Positions 1 to 5,565 of a stretch of 11,440 nucleotides of DNA are shown one piece after another. The DNA is from Deltaproteobacteria bacterium. Lineage in GTDB: Bacteria; Desulfobacterota; GWC2-55-46. The stretch spans positions 1 through 11,440 of the forward strand of contig JACRNN010000059.1 of NCBI GenBank assembly GCA_016234955.1. The letters are read 5' to 3'. The notes beneath the pieces were generated by a model that saw only the letters and a program-made list of their open reading frames with translations, did not search any database and was not told the origin of the DNA. The position numbers and the translations under genes are program-made. The stretch's first letter is position 1; every line of letters begins with the position of its first letter.

Positions 1-418
1 CATCTATGCCGGTGACGTGGCCTTCCCTGGACCCTATCAGGTCTCCTTTTTTGACGATATACCTCTTGTTGTCAGGCGACTGGATAAGCGCGACCGGGTT
101 GTCGGTGCCGGCTACTATGGCGACGACCTTGAAAAGGGCTATCTCGCAGCACTCAAGCGGGCCCTTGACCTTTTTCGCGCCCTCAACACCCCTCATCAAT
201 ATGATATGGCTCTGGAAGGGGTTGCGGCTTTTTGCATCTATCGCGGCCTCGCTCTTTGGAGCCTCGCCACCGGGCGGCGCGGCGGCCTGCTGGGCTTGAG
301 CCGGCTGCGCCTTTTCAACGGGCCTGGGCTGCTGGACCTGAGCCGCCTCCTTCTTGCATGAGACAAGGGCGGCCGTAATAAGCGCTATCGCGAAGAATAT
401 TTTGAACCTGTCGATCAT
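1..418 (-). CDS. pilP: PilP, type IV pilus inner-membrane lipoprotein (3' end cut off)
   Basis: This is the first 139 codons of PilP; the rest runs off the left edge. PilP is a periplasmic lipoprotein that connects the PilN-PilO pair in the inner membrane to the PilQ secretin. The start is the ATG at 418, which overlaps the pilO stop in an ATGA. The N-terminus is a lipoprotein signal: charged MIDRFK, a hydrophobic stretch, then a lipobox LVSC with the acylated Cys at residue 21. Residues about 25-60 are a Gln/Ala/Pro-rich linker (for example QPAQAQQAAAPPGG), typical of the flexible PilP N-terminus. A folded beta domain then begins around GPLECCEIALFKVVAIV and continues through ALIQSPDNKRYIVKKGDLIG, matching the usual PilP pattern. 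Family and position after pilO make the call secure; pilQ is expected next but is not visible. Confidence 0.92.
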   Translation of the reverse strand, partial: MIDRFKIFFAIALITAALVSCKKEAAQVQQPRPVEKAQPAQAQQAAAPPGGEAPKSEAAIDAKSRNPFQSHIILMRGVEGAKKVKGPLECCEIALFKVVAIVAGTDNPVALIQSPDNKRYIVKKGDLIGSREGHVTGID

Positions 419-1053
419 TTTTTGGGCTGTGCTCCTTCGGCTTTGGGCTGTGGCGCCGCATCGGATGACGGGATGAACCTGAATGTGGTCACGACGAAAT
501 TGGCCTTCAGCACGGGGATGCGGTTTTTGTGTCCGGTGGAGCTTACGTCAAGGGACCCGATATTCACTATGCGGGGGAGAGTGCCGACCTTGACGCTGAA
601 GTCGACGAGGCTCTCATACCTGCCCTCGACCGACATATTGACGGGCACCTCGGCGTAAAACCCCTTTTTCACCTCTTTGCCCGGCTGGAACAGGAGTATC
701 TTCAGCCCCGCCTTCTGCCCGGCGTCGCTGATGCTGTCTATGAGGTCAGGTATCTCCTTTTCGTTCGGGAGCTGGGCCACCGCTTGCTTGAGCTTTTCCT
801 CCATCTCTTCCTTTTCCTTAAGGTACTTCGGTATGTCGGCCGCTATGACCCTGCTCTCGTTGAGCTTGACGCTCAGTTCCTTCAACTGTGTGTTGAGCTT
901 TCTTATATCCCAATATTTGGGCACGAGCAGGAACCACCCCATGAGCAGAATTATCACGACGTTTATCGCGGCGAGTATCAGCAGCCTCCTGGAAAGGGGC
1001 AGCTTCGTTATCTTCGTCAAGGACTCGACGTTTATGTTCAGTTTAAGGGCCAT
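415..1053 (-). CDS. pilO: PilO, type IV pilus alignment-complex protein
   Basis: The 212-residue product is an inner-membrane bitopic protein that pairs with PilN and binds PilP, positioning the secretin over the motor. It has a short cytoplasmic N-terminus, one membrane segment at about residues 24-44 (LLILAAINVVIILLMGWFLL), a charged coiled-coil stretch at about 50-95 (LNTQLKELSVKLNES, KEKEEMEEKLKQAV), and a C-terminal ferredoxin-like domain at about 100-195 containing the familiar LPNEKEIPDLIDSIS and GRYESLVDF segments. It ends in a polar QPKAEGAQPKK tail. The ATG at 1053 starts 3 nt after the pilN stop, and the gene overlaps pilP by 4 nt, so translation is probably coupled. Length and topology are normal for the family. 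Confidence 0.95.
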   Translation of the reverse strand: MALKLNINVESLTKITKLPLSRRLLILAAINVVIILLMGWFLLVPKYWDIRKLNTQLKELSVKLNESRVIAADIPKYLKEKEEMEEKLKQAVAQLPNEKEIPDLIDSISDAGQKAGLKILLFQPGKEVKKGFYAEVPVNMSVEGRYESLVDFSVKVGTLPRIVNIGSLDVSSTGHKNRIPVLKANFVVTTFRFIPSSDAAPQPKAEGAQPKK

Positions 1054-1056
1054 GGT

Positions 1057-1659
1057 CTACTTCTTCTCCTTCCCCTTGTCCTTGTCCTTGTCGGTCTTTT
1101 TCTCCTCGGGGGGCTTTACCTTCTCGAGCCTCAACGTAAAGGCGACGACGTCGGTCTTGGTCTCGCTTTCGACCACGCGCTGGGCCACCTCAAGGTCCAC
1201 GGCCTCAAAGACCGCCGTGTATTTGGCAAGGCTCCTCATGCACTCAGCCACGTCCTCATCCGTTGAGGCGTACCCCTTGAGCGCTATGCCGCGCCCGTCG
1301 TCCTTTATCGAGGCGACCCACGCCCTCTCAGGCACCGAGTCGCTCAGCATCTTGAAGAAGTTTGCTGGGCCGGTCCTGGCCTTCTCAAGCTCGTTTATTA
1401 TATCGAGCTTGCTCTCTACTATCTTCTTCTGCTCCTTTATCTTCGACAGTTCGCCTATCTTCAGCTTTAGCTGCCCCAGCTCCTGCTCTCCGTTGGATAT
1501 GCCGCTTGACAGGGCGGACGCCTCGCTCCTGAGGGTAAGGTAGACGATGAACATGACGGAGACGCACAGGAATATCACCAGCCCGGCTATCGTGAACTGG
1601 AGCCTGACGGATTCCTTTTTTTTGGCCGCCCTTACGGGCAGAAGGTTTATGCGGATCAT
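1057..1659 (-). CDS. pilN: PilN, type IV pilus inner-membrane assembly protein
   Basis: The 200-residue product begins MIRINLLPVR, carrying the INLLP motif that in characterised systems docks into the PilM groove. A single membrane helix follows at about residues 20-43, then a periplasmic coiled coil at about 45-90 (NGEQELGQLKLKIGELSKIKEQKKIVESKLDIINELEKAR). A ferredoxin-like domain spans about 100-180 (VPERAWVASIKDDGRGIALKGYASTDEDVAECMRSL in outline). The last 20 residues are an unusual Lys/Asp/Glu-rich tail. The start overlaps the pilM stop in an ATGA, giving a coupled pilM-pilN pair. The motif, topology and neighbours together make this assignment firm. Confidence 0.95.
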   Translation of the reverse strand: MIRINLLPVRAAKKKESVRLQFTIAGLVIFLCVSVMFIVYLTLRSEASALSSGISNGEQELGQLKLKIGELSKIKEQKKIVESKLDIINELEKARTGPANFFKMLSDSVPERAWVASIKDDGRGIALKGYASTDEDVAECMRSLAKYTAVFEAVDLEVAQRVVESETKTDVVAFTLRLEKVKPPEEKKTDKDKDKGKEKK

Positions 1660-2762
1660 CTGTCTGCGAACCTCCGTGTGCCAAGGCCCACCGCGACCCC
1701 GAAAAACGGCGCGAGGTCCTTTATCTTTTCCATGTCGAAGTGCCTGGGGTTCACTTCGAGGTTCTTAAACGGGTTCGCCATCTCCACGGGTATGTTGGTC
1801 TTGTCCTGGATGAGGTTCAAAAGCCCCTCTATCTTGGCCCCGCCGCCGCTTAAATATATCTTGCTTATGTAGGTCCCCTGGCTCCCTCCTAAGAAGAAGT
1901 CCACCGTCCTTTTCACGTCAAAGGCCAGGTTCGTCGAGACGGTCTCGATGATGGAGGAGAGTGAGCCGCCTTCCGGGGCCTCTTTCCTGCCGGTCTTCAT
2001 ATCCTCGGCTTCCTTGAAGCTCACGTTGAGCTGCCTCTGTACCTCTTCGGTGAACTGGTTGCCGCCGGTCGGTATGGACCTTGTGAATGTGGTGATGCCT
2101 CCGGTGATTATGCTGATGCTCGTAACGCTGGCGCCGACGTTCACCGCGGCCACGCTCTCGCCAGGGGCCACGGGATAATTTATCTCCAGCATGTTCTCAA
2201 GCGCGAAGGAATCGACGTCTATGACGGCGGGGGTAAGCCCCGCCTCCTTTATGACGTTGGTGTAGTCGTTTATGACGTCCTTTTTCACCGCCACGAGCAT
2301 CACGTCCATCTGCCCCCTGCCCTCGGTATCCACGCCGAGTATCTGAAAGTCCATATTCACCTCCGACACCGGGAACGGGATGTACTGCTCGGCCTCCCAC
2401 TGGATGGAATCGGCGAGCTCCTCCTCGGTCATCGCCGGGAAGCTGACCTTCTTGATGATGACGGATTGGCCGGTAAGGGCCGAGACCGCGTCCTTGAGCC
2501 TTACGTTGTGCTCCTTGACGAGGTCTTTTATCGTGTTGGTCACGGTGATGGCGTCTATGATGGAGCCGTCGACTATGGCCTCGGGCGGGAGTTCCGCCAT
2601 CGCGAACTTCTGCAGCTCCCAGCCCTTCTTGGCCTGGCCCATCTGCAGGAGCTTTATGAAGCTTGAGCCGATGTCAAGGGCTATGGTGCCCCTTTTCCCG
2701 AGGAACGGGAGCGTCAATGAAGACAGGTTCAATGAGGGTAGCTTTAAAGACGGTGCTTTCAT
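1656..2762 (-). CDS. pilM: PilM, actin-like ATPase of the type IV pilus platform
   Basis: PilM is a cytoplasmic FtsA/actin-fold protein that binds ATP and the N-terminus of PilN. I place the start at the ATG at 2762 because GAGG lies 7 nt upstream; a longer frame opens with TTG at 2801 with no such support. The protein is then 368 aa. Nucleotide-binding signatures are visible: LDIGSS (about residues 29-34, phosphate 1), VNVGAS (207-212, phosphate 2) and LSGGGAK (304-310, adenosine loop). The segments QYIPFPVSEVNMDFQIL and FTRSIPTGGNQFTEEVQRQL are characteristic of PilM. An N-terminal extension of about 20 residues holds three pentapeptides of the form SLxL(P/S) ahead of the actin fold, making it slightly longer than usual. 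It is followed with overlap by pilN and preceded 35 nt away by a small HTH gene. Confidence 0.95.
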   Translation of the reverse strand: MKAPSLKLPSLNLSSLTLPFLGKRGTIALDIGSSFIKLLQMGQAKKGWELQKFAMAELPPEAIVDGSIIDAITVTNTIKDLVKEHNVRLKDAVSALTGQSVIIKKVSFPAMTEEELADSIQWEAEQYIPFPVSEVNMDFQILGVDTEGRGQMDVMLVAVKKDVINDYTNVIKEAGLTPAVIDVDSFALENMLEINYPVAPGESVAAVNVGASVTSISIITGGITTFTRSIPTGGNQFTEEVQRQLNVSFKEAEDMKTGRKEAPEGGSLSSIIETVSTNLAFDVKRTVDFFLGGSQGTYISKIYLSGGGAKIEGLLNLIQDKTNIPVEMANPFKNLEVNPRHFDMEKIKDLAPFFGVAVGLGTRRFADR

Positions 2763-2797
2763 CTCGTTACCTCGTGGACGGGGCCCGCCGCCCTCTT

Positions 2798-2995
2798 TCA
2801 ATCTGAAAAAACCTTGCCCTTATCGGACAGCTTGAGGCCGAGGGCCTGGATTATCTTTCTCTTCGTGTCCATCCTGCACTGGTATCCTCTCTCAATCCTG
2901 TCGATGGTCAGCGGAGAGATTCCGGCCTTTCTCGAAAGCTCGGATTTGCTCAGGAGCATGCTCTCTCTTATCTTTTTTAGATTATTTTTGCCCAT
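2798..2995 (-). CDS. Small Xre-type HTH regulator heading the pilMNOP operon
   Basis: This 65-residue protein is almost entirely one helix-turn-helix domain of the Xre/Cro type: NLKKIRESMLLSKSELSRKAGI, then SPLTIDRIERGYQ as the recognition-helix region, then MDTKRKIIQALGL. A short basic tail follows. A longer frame begins with GTG at 3034, but its extra 13 residues (ISVSHVTLVLALM) look unlike the domain and would cover an operator-like palindrome, so I prefer ATG 2995. Neither start has a clear ribosome-binding site. It ends 35 nt before pilM in the same orientation, so it is likely co-transcribed with pilMNOP. Autoregulation through the TCACA/TGTGA cluster just upstream is an inference. No ligand or partner domain is present. 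Confidence 0.75.
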   Translation of the reverse strand: MGKNNLKKIRESMLLSKSELSRKAGISPLTIDRIERGYQCRMDTKRKIIQALGLKLSDKGKVFSD

Positions 2996-3012
2996 TAGCG
3001 CAAGCACTAAAG

Positions 3013-3035
3013 TCACATGTGATACGGAAATCACA
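3013..3035. promoter_or_regulatory. Operator-like TCACA/TGTGA cluster upstream of the HTH gene
   Basis: A perfect 10-bp palindrome TCACATGTGA occupies 3013-3022, and TGTGAT (3018-3023) pairs again with ATCACA (3030-3035) across 6 nt. The site lies 18-40 bp upstream of ATG 2995 and downstream of the predicted sigma-70 promoter, where a bound repressor would block transcription. The half-site resembles the CRP/FNR half-site, but the TGTGA-TCACA spacing is 8 nt rather than 6, so a canonical CRP site is not supported. Binding by the adjacent Xre protein is a guess from proximity. Confidence 0.4.
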
Positions 3036-3069
3036 CGGTTGGAGTTGAAAAGCGCCGAATCTATCCTGA

Positions 3070-3098
3070 AATCTATTCCAGTATGGCGTAATTGTCAA
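3070..3098 (-). promoter_or_regulatory. Sigma-70-type promoter for the HTH-pilMNOP operon
   Basis: On the minus strand a perfect TTGACA (3098-3093) is followed after 17 nt by TAGATT (3075-3070), a 4/6 match to TATAAT. Transcription would start near 3063 and leave a leader of about 68 nt before ATG 2995. The surroundings are clearly more AT-rich than the genes. This is sequence-only evidence for a promoter. Confidence 0.5.
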
Positions 3099-3290
3099 CA
3101 ATTTTTTCTAAATTAAAGACCAGTTCTTCCGAATTGAAACACTGTTATATATAAATATATGCATTTATAATCCCTTTACAATTCCCTATCGGCGCAAAAA
3201 GACAAAAGTTTAGATTTTTTCCGGCAATCGGGTCGTGTTTATCGTGATGGGAGTCGTCGATGCGAAGGGATGCGGTGCGTCTTCAGGGAG

Positions 3291-3409
3291 TCGAAGATTC
3301 TTCGCGGCAAGCCGCGAAGAATCTTCGACATAAAAGAATTATCTATTTCTATTCGCTCGCTTGACCCCGCTATCCAAGCTGCGGGCTGGGCGCTCGCTAT
3401 GCATGTTCA
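3291..3409. repeat. Palindromic repeat copy A, abutting the fimT stop codon
   Basis: This copy shares with copies B and C the core AATCTTCGACATA, ATCTATTTCTAT, CGCTCGCTTGACCCC (shared with C) and the end CGCTCGCTATGCATGTTC. It is the most diverged of the three, with several substitutions, a one-base length change, and a different inner segment. Its left end is a perfect 18-bp inverted repeat with a 2-nt loop: 3291-3308 pairs with GCCGCGAAGAATCTTCGA at 3311-3328. Its right end contains the fimT stop codon (TGA at 3409-3407). The hairpin could stabilise the 3' end of the fimT mRNA, but no T run follows it. Confidence 0.75.
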
Positions 3410-3883
3410 GTCGATTGCGACCCTGCCGCTGGTGGAGCTTATCTCCATGGTGTATTTGACCGCGCCCCCGGTATCATTGACGCAGATCGTCCCGGCATCC
3501 GCGGTGCCGTTCGGGTTGAACTTTATGTTGACGTCGGCGTTCCCGTTGCAGGCAGCCCCGGTAGCAAGAGCCACGCCCTGGTCGACCGCGGTCCACGGTT
3601 TCACCTGAACCCAGACCGTGCTGCCGGCCGGCAGGTTGCCCTCGGTCAGCCTGTACTGCCCGGCCCCTATGCCGAACTCGACCCGTTCCTCCCGGTTGTT
3701 GGTCACCGCCATCTGCTTGGCGAGCCTGAGCTGCGAGGATATCCCCCACGCGGTGTTCTTGTATTTTATAGACCCGGAGAGGCCGGACATGGAGACCACC
3801 GCGATGGTGGCTATCACGCCCAAAAGGCCCACTACTATCAGAACTTCCGTTAAAGAGAAACCTTTATTCCCGGAGTGTCTCAT
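3407..3883 (-). CDS. fimT: FimT/GspH-type minor pseudopilin
   Basis: This is a minor pilin of the FimT/GspH family, 158 aa, probably part of the pilus-tip priming complex. It has a short type III leader, MRHSGNKG, cleaved before FSLTEVLIVVGLLGVIATIAVV; the Glu at mature position +5 is present. The cleaved hydrophobic helix is followed by IKYKNTAWGISSQLRLAKQMAVTNNREERVEF, the usual GspH arrangement of an amphipathic helix of the form 'LRLAKQMAV..N'. A beta-rich Gly/Asn-rich C-domain ends with GRVAID. The start overlaps the stop of the preceding lipoprotein gene in an ATGA. In the Pseudomonas cluster fimT comes first; here it is last in the operon. Its stop codon is the edge of repeat copy A. 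Confidence 0.85.
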   Translation of the reverse strand: MRHSGNKGFSLTEVLIVVGLLGVIATIAVVSMSGLSGSIKYKNTAWGISSQLRLAKQMAVTNNREERVEFGIGAGQYRLTEGNLPAGSTVWVQVKPWTAVDQGVALATGAACNGNADVNIKFNPNGTADAGTICVNDTGGAVKYTMEISSTSGRVAID

Positions 3884-4824
3884 GGCTGTCCCCCGCCGGA
3901 TGCGCCCAAGGTTATATTGAATTCCTGCGCCGCCTTGCCGCCGTGTCCGTCATCGGCCTCGACGCTTACGTCGTAGCCGCCCTTATATTCCTGCTTTAGC
4001 GGCCACTCTATCTTCCCGCCGGCCCCTATCTTCATCCCTTCGGGCGCCTTCGTCAGAGAGAAGCTGACCGCGTCCCCGTCCGGGTCCTGCGCCGCCACCT
4101 GATAGGTATATGTCCTGGCCGAAAACTCCTTCGGAGGGGCCGAGGTTATCATAGGCAAAGAGTTCCCCACGATGACGGCGAGCGAAGTCATCTCATGGCC
4201 CGCCTCAGTGCCGTCGTATGGCGTTACGCGCAGGGCGACGGTATCGTCCCTTTTTATAAGGTCCCCCTTCAGGACAGGGTCCGTCTGCATGGCGGCCTCC
4301 CGGCCGTTTATTATCCACTGATAGCGGAACCTTACCGTGTCTCCGGCGTCAGGGTCCCTTCCCTCCACCGTTGCAATCACGTCGACGCCCGCGCCGATGC
4401 GTTCAGGCGAGAACGATATCTTAGCCATTGACGGCGGCGAATTGCCTATGGTAACGCTGTAAGACATTTTAGCGCCGTCAACTGCGGCTATGACCTCGAT
4501 CTCGTCCCCCTTGCCGAATCTGCCCTTGCCGAGCCTGTCCCCGGTCTCGCCTTCAATTGGCTCGCCGTTCCGCGCCCACCTGTACGACGCGGCCCCGGAG
4601 GCCCCGGAGTAGACCGCCTGGATATCCGTAACCGCCGTTGGATTCGCCGGTATCACGGTCAGGACGCCCAGGCCGGCCCCCTGCGTCGCGGCCTCTCCAA
4701 CAGCCGCCGGGGGGCCGCCGTTGCGCGTCTTTGCCGCGCCCTTCCCGTCATCGACCCTGCCGCACGAGGCAAGGAGGACGGTTGAAAGGACCGCCGTGTT
4801 GAAGAGGAAGCTTTTGCGTATCAT
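3880..4824 (-). CDS. Lipoprotein with three Ig/cadherin-like domains
   Basis: This is a predicted exported lipoprotein of 314 aa; I do not recognise a named family for the whole protein. ATG 4824 is preferred over GTG 4839 because GGTGGAG lies 9 nt before it and it gives a clean lipoprotein signal, MIRKSFLFNTAVLSTVLLASC, with Cys 21. After a disordered Gly/Ala/Lys linker come three beta-sandwich-like segments: about 55-127 (VIPANPTAVTDIQAVYSG ... RWARNGEPIEGE), about 130-220 (PERIGAGVDVIATVEGRDPDAGD ... YQWIINGRE) and about 225-307. The last resembles putative-Ig/cadherin-like repeats, with YQVAAQDPDGDAVSFSL, GKIEWPL and VSVEADDGHGG. Acidic DPDGD loops could bind calcium. Placement between pilY1 and fimT suggests a pilus-linked or adhesive role at a membrane surface, but function is inferred from context only. 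Confidence 0.75.
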   Translation of the reverse strand: MIRKSFLFNTAVLSTVLLASCGRVDDGKGAAKTRNGGPPAAVGEAATQGAGLGVLTVIPANPTAVTDIQAVYSGASGAASYRWARNGEPIEGETGDRLGKGRFGKGDEIEVIAAVDGAKMSYSVTIGNSPPSMAKISFSPERIGAGVDVIATVEGRDPDAGDTVRFRYQWIINGREAAMQTDPVLKGDLIKRDDTVALRVTPYDGTEAGHEMTSLAVIVGNSLPMITSAPPKEFSARTYTYQVAAQDPDGDAVSFSLTKAPEGMKIGAGGKIEWPLKQEYKGGYDVSVEADDGHGGKAAQEFNITLGASGGGQP

Positions 4825-4849
4825 CGTCAATGACTCCACCGTACATCCG

Positions 4850-5224
4850 TCATGGCGCCTGTATGAAAGGATAATTGGACATATCCTTTTTCTCTATGCG
4901 TTTGGGCAGGAGATAGACCTTCTCCGCGTCCACGCCCTTATCCTCCCTTACGGGCCCCTCCACGTATACCCATTTGCCGGGCTTGATCCCCAGCCTTGAG
5001 GTCTCCCTTGAACGGGAGTCGTAGACCTTCGTATCCTGGGTCATGACGACCGTTATGTTTTCGTTCACGGTCATGGTCGCCCCGTCATACGTGCCGACCA
5101 CCCCCTGGAACAACCTGTACTCTCTCAGGTCCTCGACTTCCGCGTCCTTATCCCTGGCCGAGGCGGAAAACGCCACAAGCAGGCCGAACAGTACCGCGAA
5201 TACCGCTATCTTAGCTCTCTTCAT
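4850..5224 (-). CDS. Small exported protein after pilY1, PilY2-like by position
   Basis: This is an exported protein of 124 aa with a Sec signal peptide (MKRAKIAVFAVLFGLLVAFSASA, cleavage likely after residue 23). The mature part is a small beta-rich domain: YRLFQGVVGTYDGATMTVNENITVVMTQDTKVYDSRS, then LGIKPGKWVYVEG and KVYLLPKRI. This pattern recalls DUF5666/OB-like domains, a loose resemblance only. The start is well supported: GGAGGGAGG lies 7 nt upstream of ATG 5224, and the ATG overlaps the stop of the PilY1 tail by one base (TAATG), implying coupling. Size, signal peptide and position make it a positional analogue of Pseudomonas PilY2; homology cannot be judged here. The lipoprotein gene follows after 25 nt. 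Confidence 0.7.
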   Translation of the reverse strand: MKRAKIAVFAVLFGLLVAFSASARDKDAEVEDLREYRLFQGVVGTYDGATMTVNENITVVMTQDTKVYDSRSRETSRLGIKPGKWVYVEGPVREDKGVDAEKVYLLPKRIEKKDMSNYPFIQAP

Positions 5225-5565
5225 TAGCGTACCTCCCTCCAGTATGTCGGCACTGTTGAGCCCCTGTCGCTGATAGGCGGCGTTACAAGCGCTCCACCCG
5301 TGCCGACGATGGCCGAGACTCCGTTGGCGCTCATGACCGTCACCATCCCCGAAGGGATGCCCGTGCCTATGGTCTTGGACCTGTCGGTGGTGTTCTTGGT
5401 CTCCACACCTGCGATGTCGTTGCCTGTATCGTAATTGTAGGCGGCCGCGGCCGTCAGGTACGACATGGCGTAGAACCTGGCCGTGCCCCTGTTGTCGGCC
5501 GAGCAGACGCTCGAAGTCGACCCCGAAGGCGTGTACGTGGTGAAGTAGACCGTCTTATTGAGGAC
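5224..5565 (-). pseudogene. pilY1: Frame-shifted C-terminal part of PilY1
   Basis: The -strand frame from 5565 down to the TAA at 5226-5224 encodes 113 residues that continue the PilY1 beta-propeller. They start VLNKTVYFTTYTPSG, run through SVCSADNRGTARFYAMSYL and DRSKTIGTGIPSGMV, and finish with PTYWREVR. This is the typical PilY1 ending. It lacks its own start at the homologous point; the first in-frame ATG is at 5466, inside the conserved region, with no evident ribosome-binding site. Removing one base from GGG at 5566-5568 (plus strand) joins it seamlessly to the upstream frame (SDLSDA then VLNKTVYF). It is therefore a displaced 3' piece of pilY1 and not a separate gene. Confidence 0.85.

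Larger units (their letters stand above)
2996..3406. other. Gene-free region between fimT and the pilM operon
   Basis: This stretch of about 410 bp holds, from right to left, repeat copy A with an 18-bp hairpin, an AT-rich section (about 3090-3240, including runs such as TATATATAAATATAT), the TTGACA promoter and the TCACA/TGTGA cluster. No convincing coding region is seen on either strand, and there is no hairpin followed by a T run that would mark an intrinsic terminator for the fimT operon. Confidence 0.6.

Noticed and set aside
529..1266. Long plus-strand frame of 245 codons opposite pilO and pilN
   Set aside because: It is the antisense shadow of two clear pilus genes; its long open length follows from GC-rich codon bias. 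The same applies to plus-strand frames opposite pilY1, pilW and pilM.
3018..3035. CRP-binding site
   Set aside because: TGTGA and TCACA are separated by 8 nt, not the 6 nt of a CRP site, so only a generic operator-like label is kept.
5224..5466. Independent 80-codon gene after pilY1
   Set aside because: Its frame extends upstream without a start and reads as conserved PilY1 C-terminus, so it is a frameshifted piece.
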